Source: Myxococcales bacterium 68-20
GTDB taxonomy: Bacteria; Myxococcota_A; Polyangia; Polyangiales; Polyangiaceae
Assembly (NCBI GenBank): GCA_001899635.1
Contig: MKVQ01000005.1
Span: forward strand, 310,001-374,000
Reading direction: 5' to 3'
DNA length: 64,000 nt
Positions 16,615 to 25,333 of this stretch are shown here, piece by piece (position 1 is the stretch's first letter; each line of letters starts with the position of its first letter). The notes beneath the pieces are model-generated. The model searched no databases, was not told where the DNA came from, and worked only from the letters and a program-made list of their open reading frames with translations. The translations under genes were made by a program, and so were the position numbers.

Positions 16615-17493
16615 TCACCGGACATAGAGCTCCAGATAGGGCTCGACGTCGGGGGCGGCACCCGAGGCCGACGACGGGCCGACTCGGCTCGCGCCGACTG
16701 GATCCGTCGATGCGCGATCCGCACCGAAGGTTCCGGTCGCAGTGAGAGCAAACGTCGATCCAGATCGTGTCTCGTTCTCCGCGACGATGGCGATCCCTTG
16801 ATCGGCGAGGTCGCGACGAGCCCAATTTCGAACGAGCTCGCGAACATCCAGACGAACGAGCGATCGCGCGCCGGGTTCGACCGTCGTGGACGGCGACCGT
16901 GTCTCTGTAGACCGCGGCTGGATGGCCCACGAGACCGATCCGCCCTCCCACGAATCGACGATCCGGGTCGCGTGTAGGGAGACGGGCGCAGGATCGTCGT
17001 CCACGACCGATGCGCGACGGAGCACGACGTACGCTTCGACGATGTTGGCCATCGACGGCACGGCGACGGAGAAGCGAAGGAAGAGCTTGCCGCCGTCCTT
17101 GCCGAGGACGAACACGGTCGGGAGCGCGCCGTCCGACGGCCCGTCTCCCCTCTTCACGTAGGCGATGTCGACGGGTCGAACCACGAGGCGTCGCGCGCTG
17201 TCGACCGCCGGCTTCGCCGTCGCCTTCTCGACCTGACAGCGCCCCGCGACGCACGCGCTGTTGTTGGTGCAGTCGCTCGCGGCCGTGCACATGCGAGGAC
17301 GCGGAGCGCATCCGGTCGCGAGGACATGGGAGAGCGCGAGCGCGAGGAGGAGCAAGCTCGACCCGAGCTTCGCCGGCGTCGCCCACGAGCTTCGACCGCG
17401 CGCCGAGTGGTGCCCGACACCGACGACGAGCGAAAGGCGCGCATCTCCGCAAGCTGGCCGTCGCACGGCGGCGAGCTTAGCATGCCCGCCCAT
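16615..17493 (-). CDS. Lipoprotein with DNRLRE-like beta domain
   Basis: The hydrophobic signal '[18 protein letters not shown]' is a lipoprotein signal. A Cys-rich stretch '[19 protein letters not shown]' follows, a short 'myxo' linker seen in many such lipoproteins. The rest ('[26 protein letters not shown]', '[17 protein letters not shown]', '[28 protein letters not shown]') matches the beta-sandwich DNRLRE layout found in surface proteins. The start is uncertain: ATG 17493 leaves a 45-residue n-region, and an in-frame GTG at about 17469 is an alternative. It overlaps the start of the divergent oppD gene by two bases. Confidence 0.72.
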   Translation of the reverse strand: MGGHAKLAAVRRPACGDARLSLVVGVGHHSARGRSSWATPAKLGSSLLLLALALSHVLATGCAPRPRMCTAASDCTNNSACVAGRCQVEKATAKPAVDSARRLVVRPVDIAYVKRGDGPSDGALPTVFVLGKDGGKLFLRFSVAVPSMANIVEAYVVLRRASVVDDDPAPVSLHATRIVDSWEGGSVSWAIQPRSTETRSPSTTVEPGARSLVRLDVRELVRNWARRDLADQGIAIVAENETRSGSTFALTATGTFGADRASTDPVGASRVGPSSASGAAPDVEPYLELYVR

Positions 17494-18547
17494 GGTCGAG
17501 ACCGTAGCCGACAAGGACAGCGCCGCCTCACGCGTCCCTCTCCTTCGTGTGCGCGATCTCGTCACGAGCTTCCGGACGGAGCGGGGCGTCCTTCGCGCCG
17601 TCGACGAGGTCTCCTTCGAGGTGCCGGAGGGCGCGACGCTCGGGATCGTCGGCGAGAGCGGCTGCGGAAAGAGCGTCACCGCGCTCTCCATCCTTCGCCT
17701 GATCCCGCACCCGCAAGGAGCGATCGAGCGCGGCTCCGTCGAGCTCCGCGGCAAGGACATCCTGCGCCTCTCCGAGCGCGAGATGCAGGAGATCCGCGGG
17801 AACGAGATCTCGATGATCTTCCAGGAGCCGATGACGAGCCTGAACCCGGTCTACACCGTGGGTGCTCAGATCATCGAGGCGATCCGGCTTCATCAGAAGA
17901 AGTCACGGCGAGAGGCACGCGAGCGCGCGATCGAGATGCTCCGCCTCGTCGGCATCCCCGCGCCGGAGACGAACGTCGACGCCTACCCGCACCAGCTCTC
18001 CGGCGGGATGCGCCAGCGCGTGATGATCGCGATGGCTCTCGCATGCGAGCCGAGCCTGCTCATCGCCGACGAGCCGACCACGGCGCTCGACGTCACGATC
18101 CAGGCGCAGATCCTCGCTCTGATCGCGAAGCTCCGCGACAAGCTCGGGATGGGGGTCGTCCTCATCACCCACGACCTCGGCGTCGTCGCGGAGGTCGCGA
18201 GCCACGTCGTGGTCATGTACGCGGGCCGCGTCGTCGAGTGCGCGCCGGTCACGAGCCTCTTCGAGCGTCCGCGCCATCCCTATACCCGCGGCCTCCTCCG
18301 GAGCCTTCCGTCGTTCGAGGCCGCTCCTGTCACGAAAGCGAACGCCGACGGCGGGCGGAAGGGACGCGCTCGCCTCCCCGTCATCGAGGGCATCGTCCCC
18401 GACCTGATGGCGCTTCCTCCCGGATGCCGTTTCGTCGACCGCTGTCCGATGGCGATCGACGCGTGCCGCGACGACGAGCCCGCGCTCGCCACCGTCGGCG
18501 GCAACCCAAAGCACCTCTCACGCTGCATCCGCGCCGAGGAGGTCTGA
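17492..18547 (+). CDS. oppD: ABC transporter ATP-binding protein, OppD/DppD type
   Basis: A 351-residue peptide/nickel-type ABC ATPase. It has Walker A 'GESGCGKSV', the Q-loop 'QEPMTSLNP', signature 'LSGGMRQR', Walker B '[12 protein letters not shown]' and the switch 'ITHDLG'. It ends with the oligopeptide-family C-terminal domain, which contains the conserved Cys motif '[18 protein letters not shown]' (often an Fe-S site). The start at ATG 17492 gives the normal family length. It is followed directly by the OppF partner, but no permease or substrate-binding gene is present in the window. Confidence 0.94.
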   Translation: MVETVADKDSAASRVPLLRVRDLVTSFRTERGVLRAVDEVSFEVPEGATLGIVGESGCGKSVTALSILRLIPHPQGAIERGSVELRGKDILRLSEREMQEIRGNEISMIFQEPMTSLNPVYTVGAQIIEAIRLHQKKSRREARERAIEMLRLVGIPAPETNVDAYPHQLSGGMRQRVMIAMALACEPSLLIADEPTTALDVTIQAQILALIAKLRDKLGMGVVLITHDLGVVAEVASHVVVMYAGRVVECAPVTSLFERPRHPYTRGLLRSLPSFEAAPVTKANADGGRKGRARLPVIEGIVPDLMALPPGCRFVDRCPMAIDACRDDEPALATVGGNPKHLSRCIRAEEV

Positions 18548-18591
18548 GCGAGCCTGACGTCTTCGCGCGTTTCGGCTACGAAGGAGCTGTG

Positions 18592-19635
18592 GTGTCAGGG
18601 AGCACGGAGGAGAGACACGAGACGACGGGCGCGACTGCAGCGCCTGCACGGCCGCGCACGCTCGTCGCGACGGAAGGGCTCGGGAAGTACTTCCCCGTGG
18701 GCTCGAGCCTGTTCGCGCGCTCGCAGAAGCTCCTCCGCGCCGTGGACGGCGTCTCGCTCCGCGTGCGCCGCGGGGAGACGGTCGGCCTCGTCGGCGAGAG
18801 CGGCTGCGGGAAGAGCACGCTCGGCCGCCTCATCCTCCGCCTGATCGAGCCCACGTTCGGCCGCGTGGTCTACGACGGTCGCGACATCGTCCCGCTCTCG
18901 GCGGGCGACATGCGCCCTCTCCGGCGCAAGATGCAGATCATCTTCCAGGATCCGTATTCGAGCCTGAACCCGCGAATGACGGTGCGCGACATCGTCGGCG
19001 AGGCGATCCAGATCCACAAGCTCGCGGCGACGAAGAACGACGAGGAGGAGATGGTCGCCGGCCTCCTCCGCAAGGTCGGGCTCCGTCCGGACGCGATGGG
19101 CCGCTACCCGCACGAGTTCTCCGGCGGTCAGCGTCAGCGCATCGGCATTGCACGCGCCCTCGCCGTGCAGCCGGAGTTCATCGTATGCGACGAGCCGATC
19201 AGCGCGCTCGACGTCTCGATCCAGGCCCAGATCGTCAACCTGCTGATGGACCTGCAGGACGAGCTCGGTGTGGCCTTCCTCTTCATCTCGCACGATCTTC
19301 GGGTCGTCCGGCACATCAGCCACCGCGTGGCCGTCATGTACCTCGGCAAGATCGTCGAGCAAGGCGGAGTCGAGCAGGTCTACGGCGCGCCGCAACACCC
19401 TTACACGCGCGCGCTCCTCGGCGCGGTCCCGACGCCCGATCCGGAGAAGAAGCGGCTCCGCATCGTCCTGGAGGGCGACGCCCCGAGCGCGATCGAGCCG
19501 CCTACCGGCTGCCCGTTCCACCCGCGCTGCCCGCGCATGATCGCGAACACGTGCGATCGGGAGGTCCCGACGCTCGCCGAGCAAGAGCTCGGCTCCGGGC
19601 ACAAGGTCGCCTGCTGGAACCCGCACATGGAGTGA
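18592..19635 (+). CDS. oppF: ABC transporter ATP-binding protein, OppF/DppF type
   Basis: The second ATPase of a peptide-type importer: '[23 protein letters not shown]', Q-loop '[14 protein letters not shown]', signature '[15 protein letters not shown]', Walker B '[12 protein letters not shown]', '[12 protein letters not shown]', and the C-terminal '[11 protein letters not shown]' Cys motif. Two adjacent GTG codons are possible (18589 and 18592). AAGGAG at 18581-18586 sits 5 bases before 18592, so that start is preferred (347 residues). It is 44 bp after oppD and 2 bases before the kinase gene, so the three are probably co-transcribed. Confidence 0.94.
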   Translation: MSGSTEERHETTGATAAPARPRTLVATEGLGKYFPVGSSLFARSQKLLRAVDGVSLRVRRGETVGLVGESGCGKSTLGRLILRLIEPTFGRVVYDGRDIVPLSAGDMRPLRRKMQIIFQDPYSSLNPRMTVRDIVGEAIQIHKLAATKNDEEEMVAGLLRKVGLRPDAMGRYPHEFSGGQRQRIGIARALAVQPEFIVCDEPISALDVSIQAQIVNLLMDLQDELGVAFLFISHDLRVVRHISHRVAVMYLGKIVEQGGVEQVYGAPQHPYTRALLGAVPTPDPEKKRLRIVLEGDAPSAIEPPTGCPFHPRCPRMIANTCDREVPTLAEQELGSGHKVACWNPHME

Positions 19636-19637
19636 CG

Positions 19638-21113
19638 ATGGGCGGGCCGACGGAGAAAGAGGATTCGAAGGAGACTACGCGTGCACCGAGCGAGGCCTCG
19701 GGGGCAAACACGCAGCCGTCCGCGACGCGGAGGTCTTCACCCGCCCATGAACGATCCACGGCGCCGCCGAAGAAGATCGGCCGCTACGAGGTCGAGCGCC
19801 TGCTCGGTCAAGGCGGCATGGGGCGCGTCTGGCTCGCGCGTGACACCGTGCTCGGACGGAAGGTCGCGATCAAGGTGCTGCGCGACGACCTCGCTCTCCC
19901 GCCGCCGGTGCGCGAGGAGCTCGTCGTTCGCATGGGGCACGAGGCACGCGCCGCCGCCGCCGTGAGCCATCCGAACATCGTCACGCTCCACGACATGGGC
20001 GAAGACGACGGAGTCGGCCTCTTCCTCGTCTTCGAGTACGTCACGACCAAGAGCGACGACGGCGAGGAGGCGGATGTCGTCCTCTCGCTGCGGGATCGCC
20101 TCAAGTGTGGTCCCCTCACCTTCTCCGAGGTCGCGAAGCTCGCACGCGAGCTCGGAAGCGCGCTCACGTTCGCGCACGAGGCCGGCGTCATTCATCGCGA
20201 CGTGAAGCCCGAGAACATCCTCTTCTCGCGCAACGGCTTCAAGATCGCCGACTTCGGTATCGCTCGCATCCCCGACTCGACGATCACGCGCGCGAACACC
20301 GTGCTCGGCACGCCCGCGTACACCGCGCCCGAGGCGCTCTCGAAGGGCGAGTTCGGCCCGGCGTCCGACCAGTTCTCGTTCGCCGCGACGCTCTACGAGG
20401 CTACCACCGCCGCGCGCGCATTCTCGGGTGAGGACGCGATCGTGACCGCAGGAAAGGTCTCGAGCGAGCCGCCGCCGCCGCTCCACGAATCGATCGGCCC
20501 CGGCCCCGCCGTGCGCGCGCTCGACGTGACGCTCCAGCGCGCCCTCTCCAAGGATCCCGAAGCTCGCTTCGCGTCGTGCGCCGAGCTCGGCCAGGAGGTC
20601 GCGCGCGCGATCGAGAGCGACGGTGCTCCGCGACGGCCCACGACGGCGCGCTCCGGATCGCTCCTCACGCCCGTCCCGGGGCTCATCGAGATCGAGCGGA
20701 CGCCACTGTCGTCACGCATGGCGCTCGTCGAACGTGCCATCAACGAGCACGCCAGCGTGATCGGCATGGCCGGCGCCGAGACGCCTCGCCCGTCGATCTT
20801 GCTCCGCAAGCGCACGCAACGCTTCCAGAACATCGCGGCCGGCATCGCGCTCGTCGTGATCGTGGCGCTCGTCGTCTTCGGGAAGCGCACGCCGAGCAGT
20901 GACGGCGCCGCGAGCGCCGCGACCTCCGCGAGCGCGTCCGCGCAGCCGGCGGTCGTGGCCTCTGCGTCGAGCGCCACGGCGCCCACGCCGGCACCGCGAC
21001 CTGTCGTCAAGCCGAAGCCGGCGCCCGAGCCGCGACCGACGGCAGTCCTCGATGTGCCTCCGGACGAGCGAAGCTCCGACGCCGGCGCGGCGCCCGTCGA
21101 GAACGACGAGTAG
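19638..21113 (+). CDS. Membrane Ser/Thr protein kinase (PknB-like)
   Basis: A 491-residue Hanks-type kinase. After a 45-residue disordered start it has 'GRYEVERLLGQGGMGRVWLARD', the ATP Lys at 79, the catalytic loop HRDVKPEN (Asp188), DFG at 205-207 and the APE motif at about 230. A membrane helix lies at about 399-415 ('IAAGIALVVIVALVVFG'), followed by a 75-residue Ala/Ser/Pro-rich tail outside the membrane with no recognisable sensor domain. All catalytic residues are present, so it should be active. The gene starts two bases after oppF, which suggests it could phosphorylate or respond to the transporter. Confidence 0.93.
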   Translation: MGGPTEKEDSKETTRAPSEASGANTQPSATRRSSPAHERSTAPPKKIGRYEVERLLGQGGMGRVWLARDTVLGRKVAIKVLRDDLALPPPVREELVVRMGHEARAAAAVSHPNIVTLHDMGEDDGVGLFLVFEYVTTKSDDGEEADVVLSLRDRLKCGPLTFSEVAKLARELGSALTFAHEAGVIHRDVKPENILFSRNGFKIADFGIARIPDSTITRANTVLGTPAYTAPEALSKGEFGPASDQFSFAATLYEATTAARAFSGEDAIVTAGKVSSEPPPPLHESIGPGPAVRALDVTLQRALSKDPEARFASCAELGQEVARAIESDGAPRRPTTARSGSLLTPVPGLIEIERTPLSSRMALVERAINEHASVIGMAGAETPRPSILLRKRTQRFQNIAAGIALVVIVALVVFGKRTPSSDGAASAATSASASAQPAVVASASSATAPTPAPRPVVKPKPAPEPRPTAVLDVPPDERSSDAGAAPVENDE

Positions 21114-21187
21114 GCCGACGGGCCCTCACCTCCAGCGCGCCTCCGTTCAGTCGACGACGACGCTGCTCGACGTGGTGACGAGCGACC

Positions 21188-21784
21188 TCAGCGCGACGTA
21201 CCTGCGCTCTGCCACGCGTCGAGCTTCCCGAGCAGCTCGCGCCACGCCTCGCCGCCCTTCCCGGTCGCCTGCACGGTGTCGGCGGGACGGCCGTCGGCGC
21301 CCGGAAGCCCGACGAACGGAACGAACTGGTAGGTGTAGCCAGCGGCGCCGAGGCGATCGCCGTCCTTGTCGGCATCGAACGCGAGCAGGGTCACCTTCGA
21401 GAAGCGCTCGTCGAGCCGCCCGGACGCCAGCTCCGCCTTGAAACGCTTGCAGGGCGCGCACCACGTCGCGCCGACGTACACGACGAGCACGCGGCCATCC
21501 GCCTTGGCCTCGAGACGCTTCGTCCTCACGAGCGAGAGCGCATCGGTGTCGGCCGTCGCCTCCACGACCTCGATCCGGCCGCGCGCAGCAGGGGCCTCGG
21601 CCGTCACCGCGGTCGCGGCCGACGACGTCATCGTGGACGCCGTCGCCGTCGGACCGTCGCTCGTGATCCCGCTCTTCGTCGTTGCCGTCGACGGGTTGCA
21701 GGCCGCGAGCACGAACGCCCATGACACGAGCGCTCCTCGACGGGCTCTGCAAAGCGATGCGCGCCCTTCGCCGGCTCTCTTCAC
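21188..21784 (-). CDS. Thioredoxin-like lipoprotein
   Basis: GTG 21784 overlaps the TGA of the upstream cytochrome gene (GTGA), which points to coupled translation. The product is 198 residues with lipobox 'SWAFVLAAC' (Cys near residue 29), a Ser/Thr/Ala linker, and a thioredoxin fold at about 75-195 with active site 'VVYVGATWCAPCKRFKAEL' (CAPC) and 'YQFVPFVGLPGADG' holding the cis-Pro region. It should act in the periplasm as a disulfide reductase or cytochrome-maturation-type thioredoxin. Its partner is the tetraheme protein encoded just before it. Confidence 0.88.
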   Translation of the reverse strand: MKRAGEGRASLCRARRGALVSWAFVLAACNPSTATTKSGITSDGPTATASTMTSSAATAVTAEAPAARGRIEVVEATADTDALSLVRTKRLEAKADGRVLVVYVGATWCAPCKRFKAELASGRLDERFSKVTLLAFDADKDGDRLGAAGYTYQFVPFVGLPGADGRPADTVQATGKGGEAWRELLGKLDAWQSAGTSR

Positions 21785-23058
21785 CGCGGACGCCCCTGCG
21801 CGACCCACGACTCGACGAGCTGGATGTCCTCGGCCGACAGCGGCTCGTAACCGAGCGGCATGCCGCGCACGGGGCCTGTCTCGGCGCCGCTCTCCTCGTC
21901 GTGACGCGCAAGGAGCGCCTTCACGAGGCGCGGGACGTCGCCTTCGTCCTTGATGAAGACGCTCGCGCGTTCGCCCTTGTCGTCGAGGTAGCCCGCCGCA
22001 ACGCCGTTGTAGTCGGAGAGGTTGAGACCGCGCGGCTTGAAGCCGAGACCGCCGGAGTTGCCCGGCCCGCCGTCGCCGATCGCGTAGTCGGGCTCGGAGT
22101 GGCAGTGCCAGCACGTGCGGTGGAACACCTTCTCGTCGACCTCCTTGAAGGTCACCTTGCGCGCGAGCACCGGCAGCCGAGCGAGCTTCGCCTTCGCGGG
22201 CGGCGGCGAGATCTCCGCGCCGAGAATGTACGCCGCGAGGTCCTTCACCTCCGCCTTCGAGAGCCCTGGCTTCGGCATCGGCGTGTCGCCCTTGATCGCC
22301 TGCGGGTCTTCGAGCCACGCGATCATCTTCGCGGCGCTCATGCGGTCGCGCGCGAAGCGCAGGTCCGGCGCGAGCCGGCGCCCGAGGTCGAATCGCTTGC
22401 CGTCCATCGCGGGCGGCGCCGAGCTCGGCACCGCCGCGACCCCGGTGAAGACGTGGCAGCTCCCGCATCCTTTCGTCTCGAGGAGCTGTCGGCCCTTCCC
22501 GAGATCCGCACCGGCGAGCTCGGGCGACGCGCCCGCCGGCGCGGGATCATCCTCGGGCACGAGGTAGGCGGCGATGTCACGCGCGTCGGCGAGCGACATC
22601 GCCAGTCGCGGCATGAACTGATGCAGATGGGGGCGGAGATCGGTCGGCAGGAGGAGGTAGCTCGTGACCCACTTGCGCGAGAAGCGCTTGCCCGTCGCCT
22701 CGAGCGAGGGCGCGGCCGCGAGCTCCTTCACCCGCGGCTTCCAGCGCGCGATCGAGGCTGCCGGCGCCTCGAACTTGTCGTCCATGATCTTCGAGTGACA
22801 GTGAACGCAGTGCTTGTTGTCGGCGGCCGCCGGATGACCCGTGCCGTCGTGACAGCGGTTGCACTGGTAGTCGAACACGAGGTGCTTCCCGCGAGCGGGG
22901 TTCGGCGCCGGCTCGGCCGACACGGGCGTCGGCGCGGCTGACGCGAGAACCGCAGGCCCCGCGTTCTTCGCCGCTGGATCGGGATTCGACTTGCTCGGGC
23001 AGCCCGCGAGGACTGCAGCGGCGGCCAACACGAGGACGAGCGCGCGAATGGAGCGCAT
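21781..23058 (-). CDS. Tetraheme c-type cytochrome lipoprotein
   Basis: A 425-residue exported protein with lipobox 'VLAGC' (Cys20) and four CxxCH heme sites: CNRCH (66-70), CVHCH (84-88), CGSCH (198-202) and CWHCH (316-320). The 'MPRLAMSLADARDIAAYL' and 'MPKPGLSKAEVKDLAAYI' stretches are the Met-ligand/helix ends of mono-heme cytochrome c domains. It looks like a fusion of a diheme N-terminal part and two further cytochrome domains. Electron-transfer partner unknown. It is translationally coupled to a thioredoxin-like lipoprotein, which may keep the heme-site cysteines reduced. Confidence 0.88.
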   Translation of the reverse strand: MRSIRALVLVLAAAAVLAGCPSKSNPDPAAKNAGPAVLASAAPTPVSAEPAPNPARGKHLVFDYQCNRCHDGTGHPAAADNKHCVHCHSKIMDDKFEAPAASIARWKPRVKELAAAPSLEATGKRFSRKWVTSYLLLPTDLRPHLHQFMPRLAMSLADARDIAAYLVPEDDPAPAGASPELAGADLGKGRQLLETKGCGSCHVFTGVAAVPSSAPPAMDGKRFDLGRRLAPDLRFARDRMSAAKMIAWLEDPQAIKGDTPMPKPGLSKAEVKDLAAYILGAEISPPPAKAKLARLPVLARKVTFKEVDEKVFHRTCWHCHSEPDYAIGDGGPGNSGGLGFKPRGLNLSDYNGVAAGYLDDKGERASVFIKDEGDVPRLVKALLARHDEESGAETGPVRGMPLGYEPLSAEDIQLVESWVAQGRPR

Positions 23059-23104
23059 GCGATCGGTTTATCCCCTTCTGCGAACATGGATCGCGTGACC
23101 GCGA

Positions 23105-23785
23105 TCAGGCCTTCGCCGCGACCGCCGGCTTGGCCGCGGCCGGCTTGCACACGCCCGGCGACTTCGACATCTCCTCGCAGCGCTTGATCGCGGCCTGCGC
23201 GCCGGCCGAATCGCCCTGATCGGTGCGAAGCTTGGCGAGCGCGGCGTACGCCTGAGGCGAGCCCATGAGGTCCTTCTGCGCGAGCCCCTGGAGGATCTTC
23301 ATCGCCTCGCCCTGTCCGTGCGGGAGCTTGCTCAGCGCCTCGCCGAGGTCCGCCTGGACCGTCGGATCGTTCGGCCGCTTCGCGTCGATCTCGCGGATCG
23401 CCTGCACCGCCCATTCGAGGTTCGCGGTGGGAGTCCAGTCGCCCTGCGACGAGAAGCCCGCCGTCTTCTCGTTCACGGCTCCATTCGAGCGAACCACCGC
23501 GAGCGCGAACACGCGGAGCGCGCGCGTCTCGAGCGGGTTCGTTCCGGCAGTGGCGACGCGCACCTTCGGGAAGTTGCCGAGCACCGCCTTCACGGCGACG
23601 AGGTTCTGACCGTTCTCGAGCGCCTTCTCGGCGCGGGCGATCTCCTGGACCGGCGTGGGCTTCTGAGGCGTCGGATCCATTCGGATCGACATCCCGCACG
23701 CGTTCGCGTCGGGGGAGTAGGTGACCGCGAGAGCGGCGGCGGGAATCATGGCGAGGGCGACAGCGACGAGCTTGGCGGTCTTCAT
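23105..23785 (-). CDS. Exported TPR-like protein, hypothetical
   Basis: ATG 23785 is chosen because it begins a signal peptide (MKTAKLVAVALAMIPAAALAV, cleavage near residue 20); a longer upstream frame has no signal. The mature protein has helix-pair segments such as 'VQEIARAEKALENGQNLVAVKAVLG', 'ANLEWAVQAIREIDAKRPNDPTVQADLGEAL' and 'QAYAALAKLRTDQGDSAGAQAAIKRCEEM', the look of degenerate tetratricopeptide repeats, and an Ala/Lys/Pro tail. It probably mediates protein contacts in the periplasm. It is divergent from the pyruvate dehydrogenase genes. Confidence 0.82.
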   Translation of the reverse strand: MKTAKLVAVALAMIPAAALAVTYSPDANACGMSIRMDPTPQKPTPVQEIARAEKALENGQNLVAVKAVLGNFPKVRVATAGTNPLETRALRVFALAVVRSNGAVNEKTAGFSSQGDWTPTANLEWAVQAIREIDAKRPNDPTVQADLGEALSKLPHGQGEAMKILQGLAQKDLMGSPQAYAALAKLRTDQGDSAGAQAAIKRCEEMSKSPGVCKPAAAKPAVAAKA

Positions 23786-24144
23786 GGTTGGGTTACCTCT
23801 CTGACGTATCGATTCGCTGAAAGTTCCGTCGCCCGATCGAGCGACGCCGAAAGGTGTGAGCAAGCCCGTCGAGGCACACCTCGAACGTCGACATTTCGCG
23901 CAGTTAGCGCGATGCCGCGGCCCTCTCTCTCCAATGGAACGCTCGGTCGTCGCTCGACCTTGTGCCGCCGTGACGAATGGCTGTGATTTCAGTGGGAGAA
24001 TGTACGCCGCATCAGAGTGCAACGGCGCTCGTTGCCACGATCAATCAAGCGCGAGCAGCCCGCGATCGTCGACGCGTTCGACTCAGCGCGTCGCAAACAC
24101 GGAAGTGGTTCCTTTGTCTGCGAGTCTCGACTACTCGATGCGGT
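23786..24144. other. Intergenic region upstream of pdhA (359 bp)
   Basis: Divergent gap between the exported TPR-like protein and E1-alpha. It presumably holds both promoters. I see no clear -35/-10 pair, operator dyad or small gene. The 3' part (24060-24144) is less GC-rich than the coding flanks, as expected of a promoter. Confidence 0.4.
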
Positions 24145-25170
24145 GTGAGCCAGTCGAACATCCAGCAGATCCCTCAGCAAGAGTCGCCCCTCACGCGTCC
24201 GAGTGGGCAGCTCGATCACCTTGCGGACCTCTATCGCCAGATGCTCCTCATCCGCCGCGTGGAGGAGGAATCGGCCCGCGCCTATGCGCAGGGAAAGATC
24301 GGCGGGTTCCTCCACCTCTACATCGGCCAGGAGGCGGTCGCGGTCGGCTCGATCGCCACCCTCAAGCCCGAGGACTACGTCGTCACGACGTACCGCGATC
24401 ACGGCGTCGCCATCGCGAAGGGCATGAGCGCCCGCGCGGTGATGGCGGAGCTGTACGGCAAGGTCACCGGATGCTCGAAGGGCCTCGGCGGCTCGATGCA
24501 CATGTTCGACGCGAAGACGAACATGCTCGGCGGACACGGCATCGTCGGCGGCCACATCCCGCTCGCGACCGGAGCCGCGTTCGCGTCGAAGTACCGCGCC
24601 GACGGCCGCGTGACCCTCTGCTACTTCGGTGAAGGCGCCGTCAGCATCGGCGGCTTCCACGAGGGAGTGTCGCTCGCGGCGCTCTGGAAGCTCCCGATCG
24701 TCTTCATCTGCGAGAACAACGAGTACTCGATGGGTACGCCGCTCTCGCGCACGATGAGCGTCGAGGACGTGTCGATGAAGGCGCTCGGCTATGGCATCGA
24801 CCGCGACCGCTTCTTCGTCGAGGACGTCCTCGACGTCGAGCAGCGCATCGGTGAGGCCGTCCAGCGCGCGCGTGAGCTCTCGCTGCCCACGCTGGTCGAG
24901 GTACGCACCTACCGCTTCCGCGGCCACTCCATGAGCGACCCGGCCAAGTACCGCACGCAGGAGGAGCTCGAGGATCGCAAGAAGAAGGATCCCATGTTCC
25001 GCGCGCGCGCGAAGCTCCTCAACGACGGCTACGGCGAGAGCCGGCTCAAGGCGATGGAAGACGACGTCGAGAAGGAGGTCATGGACGCGGTGAAGTTCGC
25101 GGACGAGAGCCCCGAGCCCGATGCGTCGCTCCTCGAGCCCACGACGTACGACGGCCCGTTCGCGTCCTGA
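24145..25170 (+). CDS. pdhA: Pyruvate dehydrogenase E1 component, alpha subunit
   Basis: The alpha chain of the thiamine-diphosphate decarboxylase of the pyruvate dehydrogenase complex. Key blocks: 'GFLHLYIGQEAVAVG', 'TYRDHG', 'GKGLGGSMHMFD'-type loop (here CSKGLGGSMHMFD), the ThDP motif 'GEGAVSIGGFHEGVSLAALWKLPIVFICENNEYSMGT', and 'RTYRFRGHSMSDP' with the regulated serine region. The longer upstream frame lacks homology, so GTG 24145 was taken as the start (341 residues, normal length). It is followed after a 163-bp gap with two strong hairpins by the beta subunit. Products go to acetyl-CoA with E2. Confidence 0.94.
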   Translation: MSQSNIQQIPQQESPLTRPSGQLDHLADLYRQMLLIRRVEEESARAYAQGKIGGFLHLYIGQEAVAVGSIATLKPEDYVVTTYRDHGVAIAKGMSARAVMAELYGKVTGCSKGLGGSMHMFDAKTNMLGGHGIVGGHIPLATGAAFASKYRADGRVTLCYFGEGAVSIGGFHEGVSLAALWKLPIVFICENNEYSMGTPLSRTMSVEDVSMKALGYGIDRDRFFVEDVLDVEQRIGEAVQRARELSLPTLVEVRTYRFRGHSMSDPAKYRTQEELEDRKKKDPMFRARAKLLNDGYGESRLKAMEDDVEKEVMDAVKFADESPEPDASLLEPTTYDGPFAS

Positions 25171-25233
25171 TCGTCACCTGATCCTCACGCCGCGTTTACC
25201 CGAGCCCGCGCGCACAAGACGAGCTCGATAGAC

Positions 25234-25288
25234 ACGCGCTGCGGCGCAGCGCGTCGAAGGCGCCAACGCGCATTGTGCGCTTGGCGCC
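25234..25288 (+). other. Two tandem hairpins between pdhA and pdhB
   Basis: First hairpin: ACGCGCTGC (25234-25242), loop GGC, GCAGCGCGT (25246-25254), a perfect 9-bp stem. Second hairpin: 25259-25288 with an 8-bp outer stem (GGCGCCAA/TTGGCGCC), one bulged C, a 5-bp inner stem (GCGCA/TGCGC) and a TTG loop. Neither has a following U-run. In an operon this arrangement suggests mRNA processing, partial termination or RNA stabilisation, which would set the ratio of E1-alpha to the downstream subunits. Confidence 0.6.
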
Positions 25289-25333
25289 ATCAGACTCCAG
25301 TGGCACTGTTGCGACGACCCCCAAGAACGAACC

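Noticed and set aside
13818-16745. A 975-codon plus-strand open frame opposite prkA
   Set aside because: Arg/His/Asp-rich translation with no domain; it is the antisense shadow of a high-GC3 gene.
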